Assembly: GCA_944386985.1 (NCBI GenBank)
Contig: CALXDD010000032.1
Span: 1-32,601, forward strand
Reading direction: 5' to 3'
Length of the DNA: 32,601 nucleotides
Source: an uncultured Oscillospiraceae bacterium
Lineage (GTDB): Bacteria > Bacillota > Clostridia > Oscillospirales > Oscillospiraceae
Positions 7,556 through 15,318 of this stretch are shown here, one piece after another. Every line of letters starts with the position of its first letter. The stretch's first letter is position 1. The position numbers and the translations under genes are program-made. The notes below the pieces were generated by a model. The model was given only the letters and a program-made list of their open reading frames with translations, made no database searches and was not told the origin of the DNA.

Positions 7556-8299
7556 TTACTGTCCGAATACCAGGAGAGCCGCCGAGGCGAATGCCTCCCG
7601 GATATAATAGTTGACGGTCAGGGGCCAGAAGCGGTCTGGCATATGGGCCGCCACCGGCACCATCCACGGCACTCCCCACAAGAGGGATGCCCGATAGAGG
7701 TGGTAGTCCGATGTGACTACGGCAATGTTGTCTGTAAGGTCAATTCCCTTGTCAGCTAAAAGTTTTTGGGAGAATTGAATGTTCTCCACCGTGTTGTCCG
7801 CCTGCTCCTCCAGAAGGATGCGGTCCTCCGGGACTCCCCGGGCAATGAGCCAGTCAGCCATGCACCGGGCCTCAGAGATCTCCTCCCCCGGTCCCCGGGA
7901 GCCGGTGACCACAATGGGGATATCCGGCTTGTCCCGGAGATAATCAAGAGCCGCCTCCAGCCGTACCTGGAGGCTGAGGGAGGGCACGGTACCGTTGACC
8001 CCCGCCCCTAAAATCACCACGGCGGAGACCTCGGTCTCCCGATCTGTGCGGCTATAGCGGATCACCTGGGCCTCCAGGAAGGCAAAAAAGCCCACACCCA
8101 AAACAAGACACACAAGGATGAGCCGCCAGAGAATCCGACCGACCCTTCCCTGTCTCCCGGCCAGGAACCCCCACACCAGCAAAACCGCTGCCGCGGCAAA
8201 GAACAAGTAGCCGGAAAAGCGCATGGGGGTGTACCCAAAGACGAAGAGGGCTCCCAGAAGAACGGCTGCCGCCGCCGGAATCCAGTAGCGCTTTTTCAT
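7556..8299 (-). CDS. YdcF/ElyC-like DUF218 membrane protein
   Basis: The protein has 247 aa, starting at MKKRYWIPAAAAV (ATG at 8299, which overlaps the ABC-F stop by 4 nt). Three hydrophobic segments lie in residues 5-80, and the DUF218 domain covers about 85-230, probably outside the membrane. Family motifs are AVVILGAGVNG, VVTGSRGPGEEISEA, DNTVENIQFSQ and AVVTSDYHLYRA. Members such as ElyC in E. coli affect envelope polysaccharide and peptidoglycan metabolism, which fits a location after ddl and murF. The substrate is unknown. The family assignment is good; the cell-wall role is inference from neighbours and relatives. Confidence 0.88.
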   Translation of the reverse strand: MKKRYWIPAAAAVLLGALFVFGYTPMRFSGYLFFAAAAVLLVWGFLAGRQGRVGRILWRLILVCLVLGVGFFAFLEAQVIRYSRTDRETEVSAVVILGAGVNGTVPSLSLQVRLEAALDYLRDKPDIPIVVTGSRGPGEEISEARCMADWLIARGVPEDRILLEEQADNTVENIQFSQKLLADKGIDLTDNIAVVTSDYHLYRASLLWGVPWMVPVAAHMPDRFWPLTVNYYIREAFASAALLVFGQ

Positions 8300-10188
8300 T
8301 CTCCAGCCTCCTCGCTGAGCGCCTCCCACTTCTCCATCAGCTCCAAAAGCTGGCTGTCCATCTGCTCCTTCTCATTGTATAGGGCGCTGTACTTCTCATA
8401 GTCGCAGGCGTTTTCCTCCATCTCCGCTTCTTTCGCCCTGATAGCCTCCTCCAGCTTATCGATCTCCCGCTGGACGATGGTGAGCTGTTTCCGGGCTGCC
8501 TGCTGGGCCCGGCCTCCCTTGGGCTGGGGCTTAGGCTTCTCCTCCTGGTGGTGGGGGTTCGCCGCCGGCACCTTCTCCTCCAGAGCCTTCAGATCCCGGT
8601 AGCGCTGGAAGGTGACAGGGTAGTCTGTGATGACGCCATCCTCCAGCTCCCAGATCCGGGTGGCGAAGCGGTTGATGAAGTAGCGGTCGTGGCTGACAAA
8701 GAGGAGCGCTCCCTCATAGGCCTCCACCGCCTCCTCGATCCACTCCCGGCTGGCGATGTCCAAATGGTTGGTAGGCTCGTCCAGAATGAGGAAGTTGATT
8801 TCCTCGTCCATGAGCATGCACAGCCGAAGACGGCTCTGCTCCCCGCCGGAGAGCACCGACACCGGCTTGAACACGTCCTCCCCCCGGAACTGAAAGGCCC
8901 CCAGCCGGTCCCGGGCGGCCTGGGTGGTCATTCCCCGTTTGGCGTAGAGCATCGTGTCCACCAGGCTCCGGGAGGGATCGTCAAAGTGGATGATCTGGGG
9001 CAGATAGGCCGTCCGCACCGAGGGGCCGTATTTGATCTTCCCCCCGTCGGGCAGTTCCTCCCCCAGGAGGATCTTCAGAAAGGTGGACTTGCCGGTCCCG
9101 TTGTCCCCGATGAGGGCGATCCGCTCGCCCCCCTCCACCCTCAGGTCCACGTCGTGAAACAATTGCCTCGTGCCGTAGGACTTGTCAAGGTGTTTGACCT
9201 CCAGCACCTCGTCGCCGAAAAACTCCTTCTCCCCAAAGCGGGTGGTCATGGCCTTGGCCTTCACGGGCCGGGCGGCCTGGCTCTGACGGATGCGCTCGAT
9301 GCGCCGCTCAATGGAGAAGGCCCGCTTGTGGAGAAGCTCCGTGTTGTGCTCGTGCATGGACCGTGCCGTCTCCGTCAGGCGCTGGATCTCCGCCTGCTCC
9401 TTCTCATAGCGCCGCATCCGCTCCAGTTCCCGCTTCTCCTTCTCAATGGCGTAGAAGCTGTAGTTGCCGCTGTAGAACTCCGCTTTGCCGTCCTGGATCT
9501 CAATGACCCGGGTGATGGTCCGGTCCAGGAAGTACCGGTCGTGGCTGATGGCCACCACAGTGCCCTTGAAGCGGCTCACATACTCCTCCAGCCACTCCAC
9601 AGCATGGAGGTCCAGATGGTTGGTGGGCTCGTCCAGCAAAAGGATATCCGTGTCCTCCAGCAGAAGCCGCCCCAGGTTCACCCGGGTCTTCTCGCCGCCG
9701 GAGAGGCGGTCGAAAAGCTGGGCGCGCATCTCCGCAGGGATAGACAGGCCGTTTGCCACCTTGTTGACGGCGGTGGCGGTGTCATAGCCCCCCAGGCCCT
9801 CAAACCGGGCGCTGAGCTCCCCGTACCGCTTTAACGTGACCTCGGAGCTGTCCCCGGCAGCCATGGCGGCGGTGAGCTGCTCCATCTCCTCCTGGAGCTT
9901 CCGATGGCGGGCAAAGGCGGTGTTCAGCACGTCCTCCACCGTGTAGCCCTCCGGATACACCGGGATCTGGGAGATGAGGCCCAGCCGCCGGTTCCGGCCT
10001 ACGATCACCTCGCCGCTGTCGTAGTCCATCTCCCCGGTGAGGATCTTGAAGAGGGTGGATTTCCCCGCCCCGTTGCGGCCCAGAAGGCCCACCCGCTCCC
10101 CCTCCTGGATCTGGAAGGTGAGACCGTCCAAGATGTTGTTCCCGATCTCAAAAGATTTGACTAAGTTGTTGACTGCAATATCGATCAT
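8296..10188 (-). CDS. ABC-F family ATPase
   Basis: This is a cytosolic tandem ABC ATPase without membrane segments; ABC-F proteins act on the ribosome E site (translation rescue, sometimes antibiotic resistance). The protein has 630 aa. Walker A motifs are at 37-45 (GRNGAGKST) and 361-369 (GDNGTGKST). Signatures are LSGGEKTR and LSGGEQSR, Walker B LLLDEPTNHLD and LILDEPTNHLD. The interdomain linker (P-site tRNA-interaction motif) is at about 240-325 with dense charge, and a C-terminal coiled coil at about 575-630 makes it Uup/YdiF-like. Start and stop both overlap neighbours by 4 nt (murF, ydcF). I see no leader peptide or attenuator before it, which argues for a housekeeping rather than an inducible resistance role. 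Confidence 0.95.
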   Translation of the reverse strand: MIDIAVNNLVKSFEIGNNILDGLTFQIQEGERVGLLGRNGAGKSTLFKILTGEMDYDSGEVIVGRNRRLGLISQIPVYPEGYTVEDVLNTAFARHRKLQEEMEQLTAAMAAGDSSEVTLKRYGELSARFEGLGGYDTATAVNKVANGLSIPAEMRAQLFDRLSGGEKTRVNLGRLLLEDTDILLLDEPTNHLDLHAVEWLEEYVSRFKGTVVAISHDRYFLDRTITRVIEIQDGKAEFYSGNYSFYAIEKEKRELERMRRYEKEQAEIQRLTETARSMHEHNTELLHKRAFSIERRIERIRQSQAARPVKAKAMTTRFGEKEFFGDEVLEVKHLDKSYGTRQLFHDVDLRVEGGERIALIGDNGTGKSTFLKILLGEELPDGGKIKYGPSVRTAYLPQIIHFDDPSRSLVDTMLYAKRGMTTQAARDRLGAFQFRGEDVFKPVSVLSGGEQSRLRLCMLMDEEINFLILDEPTNHLDIASREWIEEAVEAYEGALLFVSHDRYFINRFATRIWELEDGVITDYPVTFQRYRDLKALEEKVPAANPHHQEEKPKPQPKGGRAQQAARKQLTIVQREIDKLEEAIRAKEAEMEENACDYEKYSALYNEKEQMDSQLLELMEKWEALSEEAGE

Positions 10189-11528
10189 ATCGTCTGTAAA
10201 TACTCCGTAATGCGCTCAAAGTGCATGGCGTGGCTGGCCTTCACCAGCACCACCGCTCCATCGGTAAAGGCGGCGGCGATCTCCGGCAGAGCCTCCTCCA
10301 CATCGGCAAACCATCGGGCGTCCATGCCCGCGGCCCCCAGCGCCATGTCCCGGGACTTCTCCCCAATGGCAAAGAGAGTGCCGATGCCGAGACGGCGGGC
10401 CAGCTCCCCCATCTGCCGGTGGCCCTCCCGGCTGAGATGGCCCAACTCCCCCATGTCGCCCAGCACCGCCACGGTGACAGGCTCCTTGCTCAAAATTTCC
10501 AGGGCGGCACCCATGGATTGGGGGTTGGCGTTGTAGCAGTCGTCCAAAATCACCCGGCCGCGGCTGCAGGGGATCAGCCGCATCCGGGAACCGGCGGGGC
10601 GGTAATCCGCCACCCCGGCGCAGATCTCTTCCGCTGTCATGCCCATCTCCTCGCCGATGGCCACGGCCATAGTGGCAGGATAAATCATATGCTCCCCCAA
10701 AGCGGGGATCTGGAGATGATACTCCCCTTTTTCCGTAGTCACTGTGCAGGAGATCCCCTTCACGCCCTTATCCACCACCCGGCTCACCCGGACGCCGCAG
10801 TTCTCCCCCCGGCCGCAGTGGATGGTATGGAAGGAGAGGTCCAGGGTGTTCAGCATGGCATCGTCGCCGCTGAGGACGGCCACACCGTCCTTGTCCAGAT
10901 TCTCAAAGATCTCCGCCTTTGCCTGGAGAATCCCCTCCCGGCTGCCCAAAAACTCAATATGGGCATCGCCGATGTTGGAGATCACCGCATAGTGGGGGCG
11001 GATCATCTCCCCCAGATAGCGGATCTCCCCGAAGTGATTCATGCCCGTCTCGATCACCGCTGCCTGGTGTTCCCGCTCCAGACCGAAGAGGGTAAGAGGC
11101 ACCCCAATGTCGTTGTTGAAGTTGCCGGCGGTGCGGTGGACCCGAAAGTGCCGGGACAGCACCGCAGCGATCATCTCCTTGGTGGTGGTCTTCCCCACGC
11201 TGCCGGTGATCTGAATGAAGGGAATGTCGAATTTGTCCCGGTAGTGGGAGGCCAGGGCCTTCAGGGCCAGGCGGGTATCCGCCACTTTGATGTAAAACCG
11301 GTCCTCCCGCAGTACCTCCGGTAAAGTGCTGCAAAGGCACCCCGCCGCCCCCTTCTCCAGAGCGGCATCCATGTAGGCGTGTCCATCGAACCGCTCCCCC
11401 TTCAAGGGAACGAAAAGGCTTTTTTCCGGAATAGACCGGCTGTCGGTAGACACTGCCTCCACGGTTCCGCCGCCGTAGAGGACACCCTCCACTGCCAGCG
11501 CCACCTCGCTTGCCGTCATGGGAATCAC
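10185..11528 (-). CDS. murF: UDP-MurNAc-tripeptide:D-Ala-D-Ala ligase
   Basis: It adds the dipeptide D-Ala-D-Ala to UDP-MurNAc-tripeptide, the last cytoplasmic step of the pentapeptide precursor. The protein has 447 aa. The N-terminal Mur domain has STDSRSIPEKSLFVPLKGERFDGH, the ATP loop GSVGKTTTKEM is at 109-119, and the central domain has TAGNFNNDIGVPLTLF and GMNHFGEI. The C-terminal domain carries DDCYNANPQSM and VLGDMGELG. It overlaps ddl upstream and the ABC-F gene downstream by 4 nt each. Because ddl makes its dipeptide substrate, the pair is a functional unit. Confidence 0.97.
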   Translation of the reverse strand: MIPMTASEVALAVEGVLYGGGTVEAVSTDSRSIPEKSLFVPLKGERFDGHAYMDAALEKGAAGCLCSTLPEVLREDRFYIKVADTRLALKALASHYRDKFDIPFIQITGSVGKTTTKEMIAAVLSRHFRVHRTAGNFNNDIGVPLTLFGLEREHQAAVIETGMNHFGEIRYLGEMIRPHYAVISNIGDAHIEFLGSREGILQAKAEIFENLDKDGVAVLSGDDAMLNTLDLSFHTIHCGRGENCGVRVSRVVDKGVKGISCTVTTEKGEYHLQIPALGEHMIYPATMAVAIGEEMGMTAEEICAGVADYRPAGSRMRLIPCSRGRVILDDCYNANPQSMGAALEILSKEPVTVAVLGDMGELGHLSREGHRQMGELARRLGIGTLFAIGEKSRDMALGAAGMDARWFADVEEALPEIAAAFTDGAVVLVKASHAMHFERITEYLQTI

Positions 11529-12592
11529 AGCCGCTCCTCCTTCCGCGCCGCCAGAGACAGGCGGACAATCTCATCACACAGCTCCTCATAGGGCAGTCCC
11601 ACAGCGGCGGCCTCCTTGGGCAAGAGACTGGCGGGAGTCATACCCGGCAGCGTGTTCACCTCTAAGCACCAGGGGCGGCCCGCCTCATCCACAAGGAAAT
11701 CTGTGCGGGAATAGACGGAAAGGCCAAGCGTTTTGTGGAGCCGCAGGGCGTACTCCCCGATCTCATGCCACAAGGCATCATCAATGTGGGCGGGGCAGAT
11801 CTCCAGGGAGCCGCCGTCCTGATATTTTGCCACATAGTCAAAATACCCACCTGTCTGAGGGATGATCTCCACCGCCGGCAGGTACCTTTCTCCCAGAACG
11901 CCCACTGTCAGTTCCCGGCCCCGGATTTTCTTCTCCACAATCACATGGCTGCCATAGTGGAGAATCTCCCGGAGGGCCGCCTCCAGCTCCGCCTTGGTGT
12001 CCGGCAGGGACACGCCAATGGAGGAACCGCCGTTGACGATCTTTACGGCGCAGGGGACTTCCAGCTCTTCCACCAGCTGGGGAATATCTGCCTCAGTGTA
12101 GGCGGTGATATCCCGCCAGGGCGCAGTAGGCACGCCGCAGCGCTCCATCGCGTATTTGGTGAGCGCTTTATCCATAGCCATACCGCTGCCGAGATACCCG
12201 GCGCCGGTATAAGGAATGCCCAGCAGATCGAAAGCGGCCTGAACTCTCCCGTCCTCGCCGCAGGCGCCGTGAAGTCCCAAAAACACCACGTCAGCCATGG
12301 CACAGACAGCCAGCACATCCTTACCAAAAAGGCTGGGGCTCTGGTCTTTCCGGCCAGCCCTCACCGCATCCAGGTCCGGGGCGCTGGTCTCGATGGCAGC
12401 TGTACCAATGAGGCCGTCGGGAGCGCTGAAAACCTCCTGGAGATCTCCCTCCCAGTTCTCAAGCCCCAGGAACATATCCACCAGCACTGCCTGGTGTCCA
12501 CGGCTGCGAAGGGCTTTACAGATGCTGCTGCCGGAAACCAGGGATACATGGCGCTCAGAGGACAGTCCTCCGCACAAAACAACGATTTTCAT
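11525..12592 (-). CDS. ddl: D-alanine--D-alanine ligase
   Basis: It makes the D-Ala-D-Ala dipeptide for peptidoglycan. The protein has 355 aa, a long Ddl of the VanA-like size class. Motifs: CGGLSSERHVSLVSG (N-terminal Gly-rich), HGACGEDGRVQ, NGGSSIGVS (ATP-grasp), YFDYVAKYQ (omega loop, in which the Tyr typical of D-Ala specificity is kept) and EVNTLPGMTP (metal ligands). Van-type D-Lac ligases have His in the omega loop, and no vanHX-like partners are near, so this is a housekeeping Ddl. It is the first gene of the 11-gene minus-strand operon, with its promoter at 12650-12678. A GC-rich hairpin (12613-12629) sits in the leader. Confidence 0.96.
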   Translation of the reverse strand: MKIVVLCGGLSSERHVSLVSGSSICKALRSRGHQAVLVDMFLGLENWEGDLQEVFSAPDGLIGTAAIETSAPDLDAVRAGRKDQSPSLFGKDVLAVCAMADVVFLGLHGACGEDGRVQAAFDLLGIPYTGAGYLGSGMAMDKALTKYAMERCGVPTAPWRDITAYTEADIPQLVEELEVPCAVKIVNGGSSIGVSLPDTKAELEAALREILHYGSHVIVEKKIRGRELTVGVLGERYLPAVEIIPQTGGYFDYVAKYQDGGSLEICPAHIDDALWHEIGEYALRLHKTLGLSVYSRTDFLVDEAGRPWCLEVNTLPGMTPASLLPKEAAAVGLPYEELCDEIVRLSLAARKEERL

Positions 12593-12649
12593 TTCGCTTA
12601 CTCCTTACTTGACGCGGGAGGCCCCCGCGGACGTAGTCATACAGATTAA

Positions 12650-12678
12650 AGTATAGCACTAACCTTATAGAAATACAA
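12650..12678 (-). promoter_or_regulatory. Promoter of the ddl-apeA operon
   Basis: On the minus strand, TTGTAT (12673-12678), a 17-nt spacer and TATACT (12650-12655) with an upstream TG (extended -10) form a strong sigma-A promoter. The leader is about 50 nt. The short CGCGGG/CCCGCG hairpin in it lacks a T-run, so it does not look like an attenuator. Confidence 0.8.
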
Positions 12679-12837
12679 CCATTCTCCAAGAAAGGACGTC
12701 CTCTTCAGGAAAAATTTACAGCTGCTGCAGAGCTCCGACTGTTCCGCGACGGCTCTTCCTTTTGTCCCTTTTGTCATGCAGAATAGAAAACCAGTCCCTC
12801 GTCAGGAGAAAAAGCGCCGCCCCGGCTGGCGGACAGG
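12679..12837. other. Intergenic spacer without a recognised gene
   Basis: This is the space between the ddl promoter and the terminator of the NTP-transferase/HTH gene. Short overlapping ORFs on both strands (around 12774-13009) lack good ribosome-binding sites, cross the terminator and resemble nothing. I see no gene, tRNA or repeat. Confidence 0.5.
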
Positions 12838-12875
12838 AAAACAGAGCCGCCGCAGAGCAAATCGCTCCGCGGCGG
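12838..12875 (-). terminator. Terminator of the NTP-transferase/HTH gene
   Basis: A 12-bp stem (CCGCCGCGGAGC / GCTCTGCGGCGG on the minus strand, one G-T pair, 5-nt loop) is followed by CTCTGTTTTCC. It lies 43 nt after the stop of the gene at 12919. Confidence 0.85.
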
Positions 12876-12918
12876 TTTCATCTGAATCGTCGATTCGCAG
12901 GACGGGAACTCCATCCCC

Positions 12919-13845
12919 TCAGCAGATAGGACCGGAGCCGTCCCCCGGAAAATACTTGCGGAACAGCTCCTCCAAACAGGCGGCGGCCTCGCCGCAGAAC
13001 GCATCATAGCTTTGCATCAGCCGGCGGCCCGGTTCAGTGACCACAGAGGCGCCGCCTGTCCGTCCGCCCCGGCTGCTGGCAATAACCTGTGCTCCCAGCT
13101 GCTCCTCTAAATTGGCGATAATCTTGCGGCCCTTGGAGTAGGAGATGCCCATGCGCCGGCAGGCGTCCAGAAGGGAGCCGGTCTCCTCTGTCAGGTGCAG
13201 CAGCTGGTGGGCGCCGGGTCCGTAAAACACCTGCTCCCGCATCAGCTGGAAACGGAAGGCAGGGCGCAGTGCCGCCAGGTCGTGGCGGTCCACCAGACGA
13301 AGATAGTCCTCCTCCGACCGCTGAATATTGGCGAGAATCCCCTCATCCTCCACCTCCACCAGCTGACGATGAAGCCCCGCAGAGCGGATGGCCCCGGCCA
13401 ATCCCTGCTGTCCGGTGTAGGAGAGAATGGTAGAAAACTGTTCGGCGCGCAGCAGCAGCGGATGGCCGCCCCGGCCCTGACAGCAGGGGACGCACACCTC
13501 GCCGTCAGCCTCTAAAAGGCGGCGGACTGTGGAGACGGAGAAGAGGGGCACGTCGGTATGAGCGATCAGCACCGCATCGCATTTATCCTGCAGATAGGCG
13601 AGACCGGCCTTTACTCCAGCCAGCATTTCCCCGCCTGCAGGGCTCCTCAGAAACTCCAAATTCATGTGGGGCACCAGCTTCTCCGCCCGGTCGTCGTCGC
13701 AGACCACCGCAATACGGCGGACCCCGGCCTGCTGAAAAACCATGACGATCCGCTTGAGTGCTGTGATGGTGCCGATCTTCTTTTCCGGTTCAAACCGCGC
13801 CTTTCCTTCCGTCTGTCCGGCGGCGATGATCAATGCAGCGGTCAT
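12919..13845 (-). CDS. MobA-like nucleotidyltransferase domain fused to ModE/LysR-type winged helix
   Basis: The protein has 308 aa. Residues 1-190 form a Rossmann NTP-transferase fold of the MobA/MocA type: LIIAAG at the N-terminus, a central HTDVPLFSVSTVRRLL (Asp of the metal/NTP site) and CQGRGGHPLLL. The family signature after LIIAAG (G-x-S-x-R-M-G-x-x-K) is replaced by QTEGKARFEPEKKIG, so activity may be lost or altered. Residues about 200-290 are a winged helix of the ModE/LysR type: LLDACRRMGISYSKGRKIIANLEEQLGAQVIASSRGGRTGGASVVTEPG can be recognised in pieces. I recall NTP-transferase/HTH fusions of this kind (DVU_1551-like) from anaerobe clusters. It has its own promoter and terminator and lies beside a type II importer locus. 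The likely role is a sensor/regulator or cofactor nucleotidyltransferase tied to that uptake. Confidence 0.82.
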   Translation of the reverse strand: MTAALIIAAGQTEGKARFEPEKKIGTITALKRIVMVFQQAGVRRIAVVCDDDRAEKLVPHMNLEFLRSPAGGEMLAGVKAGLAYLQDKCDAVLIAHTDVPLFSVSTVRRLLEADGEVCVPCCQGRGGHPLLLRAEQFSTILSYTGQQGLAGAIRSAGLHRQLVEVEDEGILANIQRSEEDYLRLVDRHDLAALRPAFRFQLMREQVFYGPGAHQLLHLTEETGSLLDACRRMGISYSKGRKIIANLEEQLGAQVIASSRGGRTGGASVVTEPGRRLMQSYDAFCGEAAACLEELFRKYFPGDGSGPIC

Positions 13846-13877
13846 ATCCTACCTCCAAGCCTCTCTCCGTTTTTTTT

Positions 13878-13886
13878 ATTATATCA
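13878..13886 (-). promoter_or_regulatory. Extended -10 promoter of the NTP-transferase/HTH gene
   Basis: On the minus strand TGATATAAT is an extended -10 with a consensus hexamer (TATAAT, 13878-13883). No good -35 lies at 17 nt. The start codon at 13845, preceded by GGAGGTAGG, follows after about 25 nt. Confidence 0.6.
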
Positions 13887-13934
13887 TGGACCGTCAACCT
13901 GGAAAGAAAAACATGAGAAAAACGCACCCAAAAG

Positions 13935-13960
13935 AAAAGGCACGCAAAAGCGTGCCTTTT
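13935..13960 (-). terminator. Terminator of the binding-protein gene
   Basis: A perfect 11-bp stem AAAAGGCACGC / GCGTGCCTTTT encloses an AAAA loop (TTTT on the minus strand). It is symmetric, so it can work in both directions, and lies 22 nt after the stop of the solute-binding protein gene. Confidence 0.85.
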
Positions 13961-13981
13961 CTCAGGTGCGAAGGAAAATCG

Positions 13982-15109
13982 TCAGGCTTGCAGCGTTCCG
14001 TTGTAGAGCTGCTGCAGCTGCTCATCGGTGAGATCCACATGGTAGAACAGCTGGAAGAACTCCTTGACCTCCTCATCCACATCATAATTGAGATACTCCG
14101 GATAGATGAGACCGGCAAGCCATCGCATTCCCACGATACGGTTGGGCCCCGGGGGACGGTCCACCCAGCTGAAGGGAGCGTTGGGGGTGCCGTACACTGC
14201 GCCGTTCTGCACCGCCTTCAGGGTGGCGTAGGTGGGATCGTTCAGGATCTTCTCCGCCGCCGCGCTGCCGGTCAGGTCGGCCTTGGGCTCACCGTTGACC
14301 ACGATCACATCGGGGTCCCAGGCCAACAGCTGCTCTGCGGAAATCTGCACCCGGGAGCCGTCGCCCAGTTCCAGATCCGCAACGTTGACGGCGTTCACCA
14401 AATCGATGATCTGACCGTGGGAGGAGCCGGCGGGAGCGGTTTCCAGGGAGTCCTCCCCGTTGCCGTAGTAGATGCGGACTTTCTCCTCCTCGGGGATGTT
14501 CAAACCGGAGATGGCGTTAAAGGTCTCCTCCGCATAAGCGGCCAGAGCTTCAGCCTGCTCCTCCACGCCGAAGAGATCCCCCATGAAGCAGTAGACCTCC
14601 GGCGCGTCCAGCAGATCGGAGCTCACCACCACCACCGGAATGCCCAGCTGCTCAGCCATGGTGTCCGCCTCGTCAATGGTGCCGTCGTTGATGGCGGCCA
14701 CATGGAAGGCGATGGTGGGATTGGCGGCGATCACCGCCTCGTAGTTGATGGCGTCTCCCTGTCCGAAATTGGGCAGGTCGTGGTACTGCTCCAGAATGAC
14801 GCTCTTTTCCAGGTCGTTGAGCTCATAGTTCCATCCCAGCAGCTTATCCGGCACCAGGGTGTACAGATAAATGGCCGAAACGGAGCCGGTGGAGAAGGCG
14901 GAGTCGATCTCCTCGGGCACCGTCATGGTGCGCCCCGCCATATCCGTGATCTCCCGCTGCCCGGAGCCGGTCTCCTCCTCGTCCGCGGCGGAATTCTCGC
15001 CGGTCCCGCCGTTTGGGGCGTTGTTCTGTGTCTGTCCGCAGCCGCTCAGCAGGCTGAGCGCCAAAAGAAGGGCCAGCACCAGAGCCAACAGCCGTTTCGT
15101 TTTCTGCAT
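13982..15109 (-). CDS. Type II ABC importer solute-binding lipoprotein
   Basis: This extracellular binding protein of the FecB/BtuF (Peripla_BP_2) class has 375 aa. The ATG at 15109 is chosen for GAGGTG 9 nt upstream; the longer frame has no ribosome-binding site. The signal peptide ends in lipobox LLSGC, Cys24, so the protein is lipid-anchored. An acidic low-complexity linker covers about 25-48, then two alpha/beta lobes joined by a long helix: ITDMAGRTMTVPEEI opens lobe 1 and WDPDVIVVNGEPKAD opens lobe 2. The C-terminal part (NRIVGMRWLAGLIYP ... EFFQLFYHVDLTDEQ) is the form I associate with oxyanion/siderophore binders such as MolA (HI1472). The gene is divergent from its permease and ATPase. 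The ligand is unproven. Confidence 0.93.
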   Translation of the reverse strand: MQKTKRLLALVLALLLALSLLSGCGQTQNNAPNGGTGENSAADEEETGSGQREITDMAGRTMTVPEEIDSAFSTGSVSAIYLYTLVPDKLLGWNYELNDLEKSVILEQYHDLPNFGQGDAINYEAVIAANPTIAFHVAAINDGTIDEADTMAEQLGIPVVVVSSDLLDAPEVYCFMGDLFGVEEQAEALAAYAEETFNAISGLNIPEEEKVRIYYGNGEDSLETAPAGSSHGQIIDLVNAVNVADLELGDGSRVQISAEQLLAWDPDVIVVNGEPKADLTGSAAAEKILNDPTYATLKAVQNGAVYGTPNAPFSWVDRPPGPNRIVGMRWLAGLIYPEYLNYDVDEEVKEFFQLFYHVDLTDEQLQQLYNGTLQA

Positions 15110-15178
15110 GCTATGCAACACCTCGCTTTTCTTTCCGTCTGTCTTCCTGTTTCTCGTCCTTCCAGCCAAAAGCTGAAA

Positions 15179-15207
15179 TTGACTTTTCTCTCACAATGTG
15201 AGATACT
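15179..15207 (+). promoter_or_regulatory. Promoter of the permease operon with palindromic operator in the spacer
   Basis: On the plus strand, TTGACT (15179-15184), a 17-nt spacer and GATACT (15202-15207, with extended TG) form the promoter of the permease-ATPase-methyltransferase-NTPase operon. A palindrome TCTCACA-A-TGTGAGA (15189-15203) fills the spacer and touches the -10. This is a classical place for a repressor to block RNA polymerase. It also lies about 80 nt upstream of the divergent binding-protein start and could control both directions. Confidence 0.7.
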
Positions 15208-15221
15208 GACGATAGATTTCC

Positions 15222-15238
15222 AAAAGCGAATAGCTTTT
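15222..15238. repeat. Short inverted repeat in the permease operon leader
   Basis: AAAAGC (15222-15227) and GCTTTT (15233-15238) flank a 5-nt spacer just downstream of the predicted transcription start. It could be a second operator or a small leader hairpin. With no long T-run it is not a convincing terminator. Confidence 0.4.
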
Positions 15239-15318
15239 AAAAAACCATCGGGTATGCTGTGAAGGTACCACAAATTTTTCCATTTGTCAAGTGGAGGAGA
15301 AAGGGAGGGCGTGACGGT

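Noticed and set aside
12613-12629. Hairpin in the ddl leader as attenuator
   Set aside because: The stem is short and no T-run follows, so termination is not supported.
12774-13009. Overlapping short ORFs on both strands between ddl and the NTP-transferase gene
   Set aside because: No ribosome-binding site, overlap with a strong terminator and with the end of a real gene.
15179-15240. ModE-type operator (TATAT-rich dyad) at the importer promoter
   Set aside because: The palindrome present (CTCACA/TGTGAG) does not match the ModE consensus; a different recognition sequence would have to apply.
13742-15262. 506-codon plus-strand open frame opposite the solute-binding protein gene
   Set aside because: Shadow; its sequence is His/Val/Gly-rich as expected from the antisense of Asp/Glu-rich coding DNA, and it crosses a terminator.
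15208-15318. Possible molybdenum-cofactor riboswitch in the 105-nt leader of the permease operon
   Set aside because: The leader is AT-rich with only small hairpins; the GC-rich conserved core of that riboswitch is absent.
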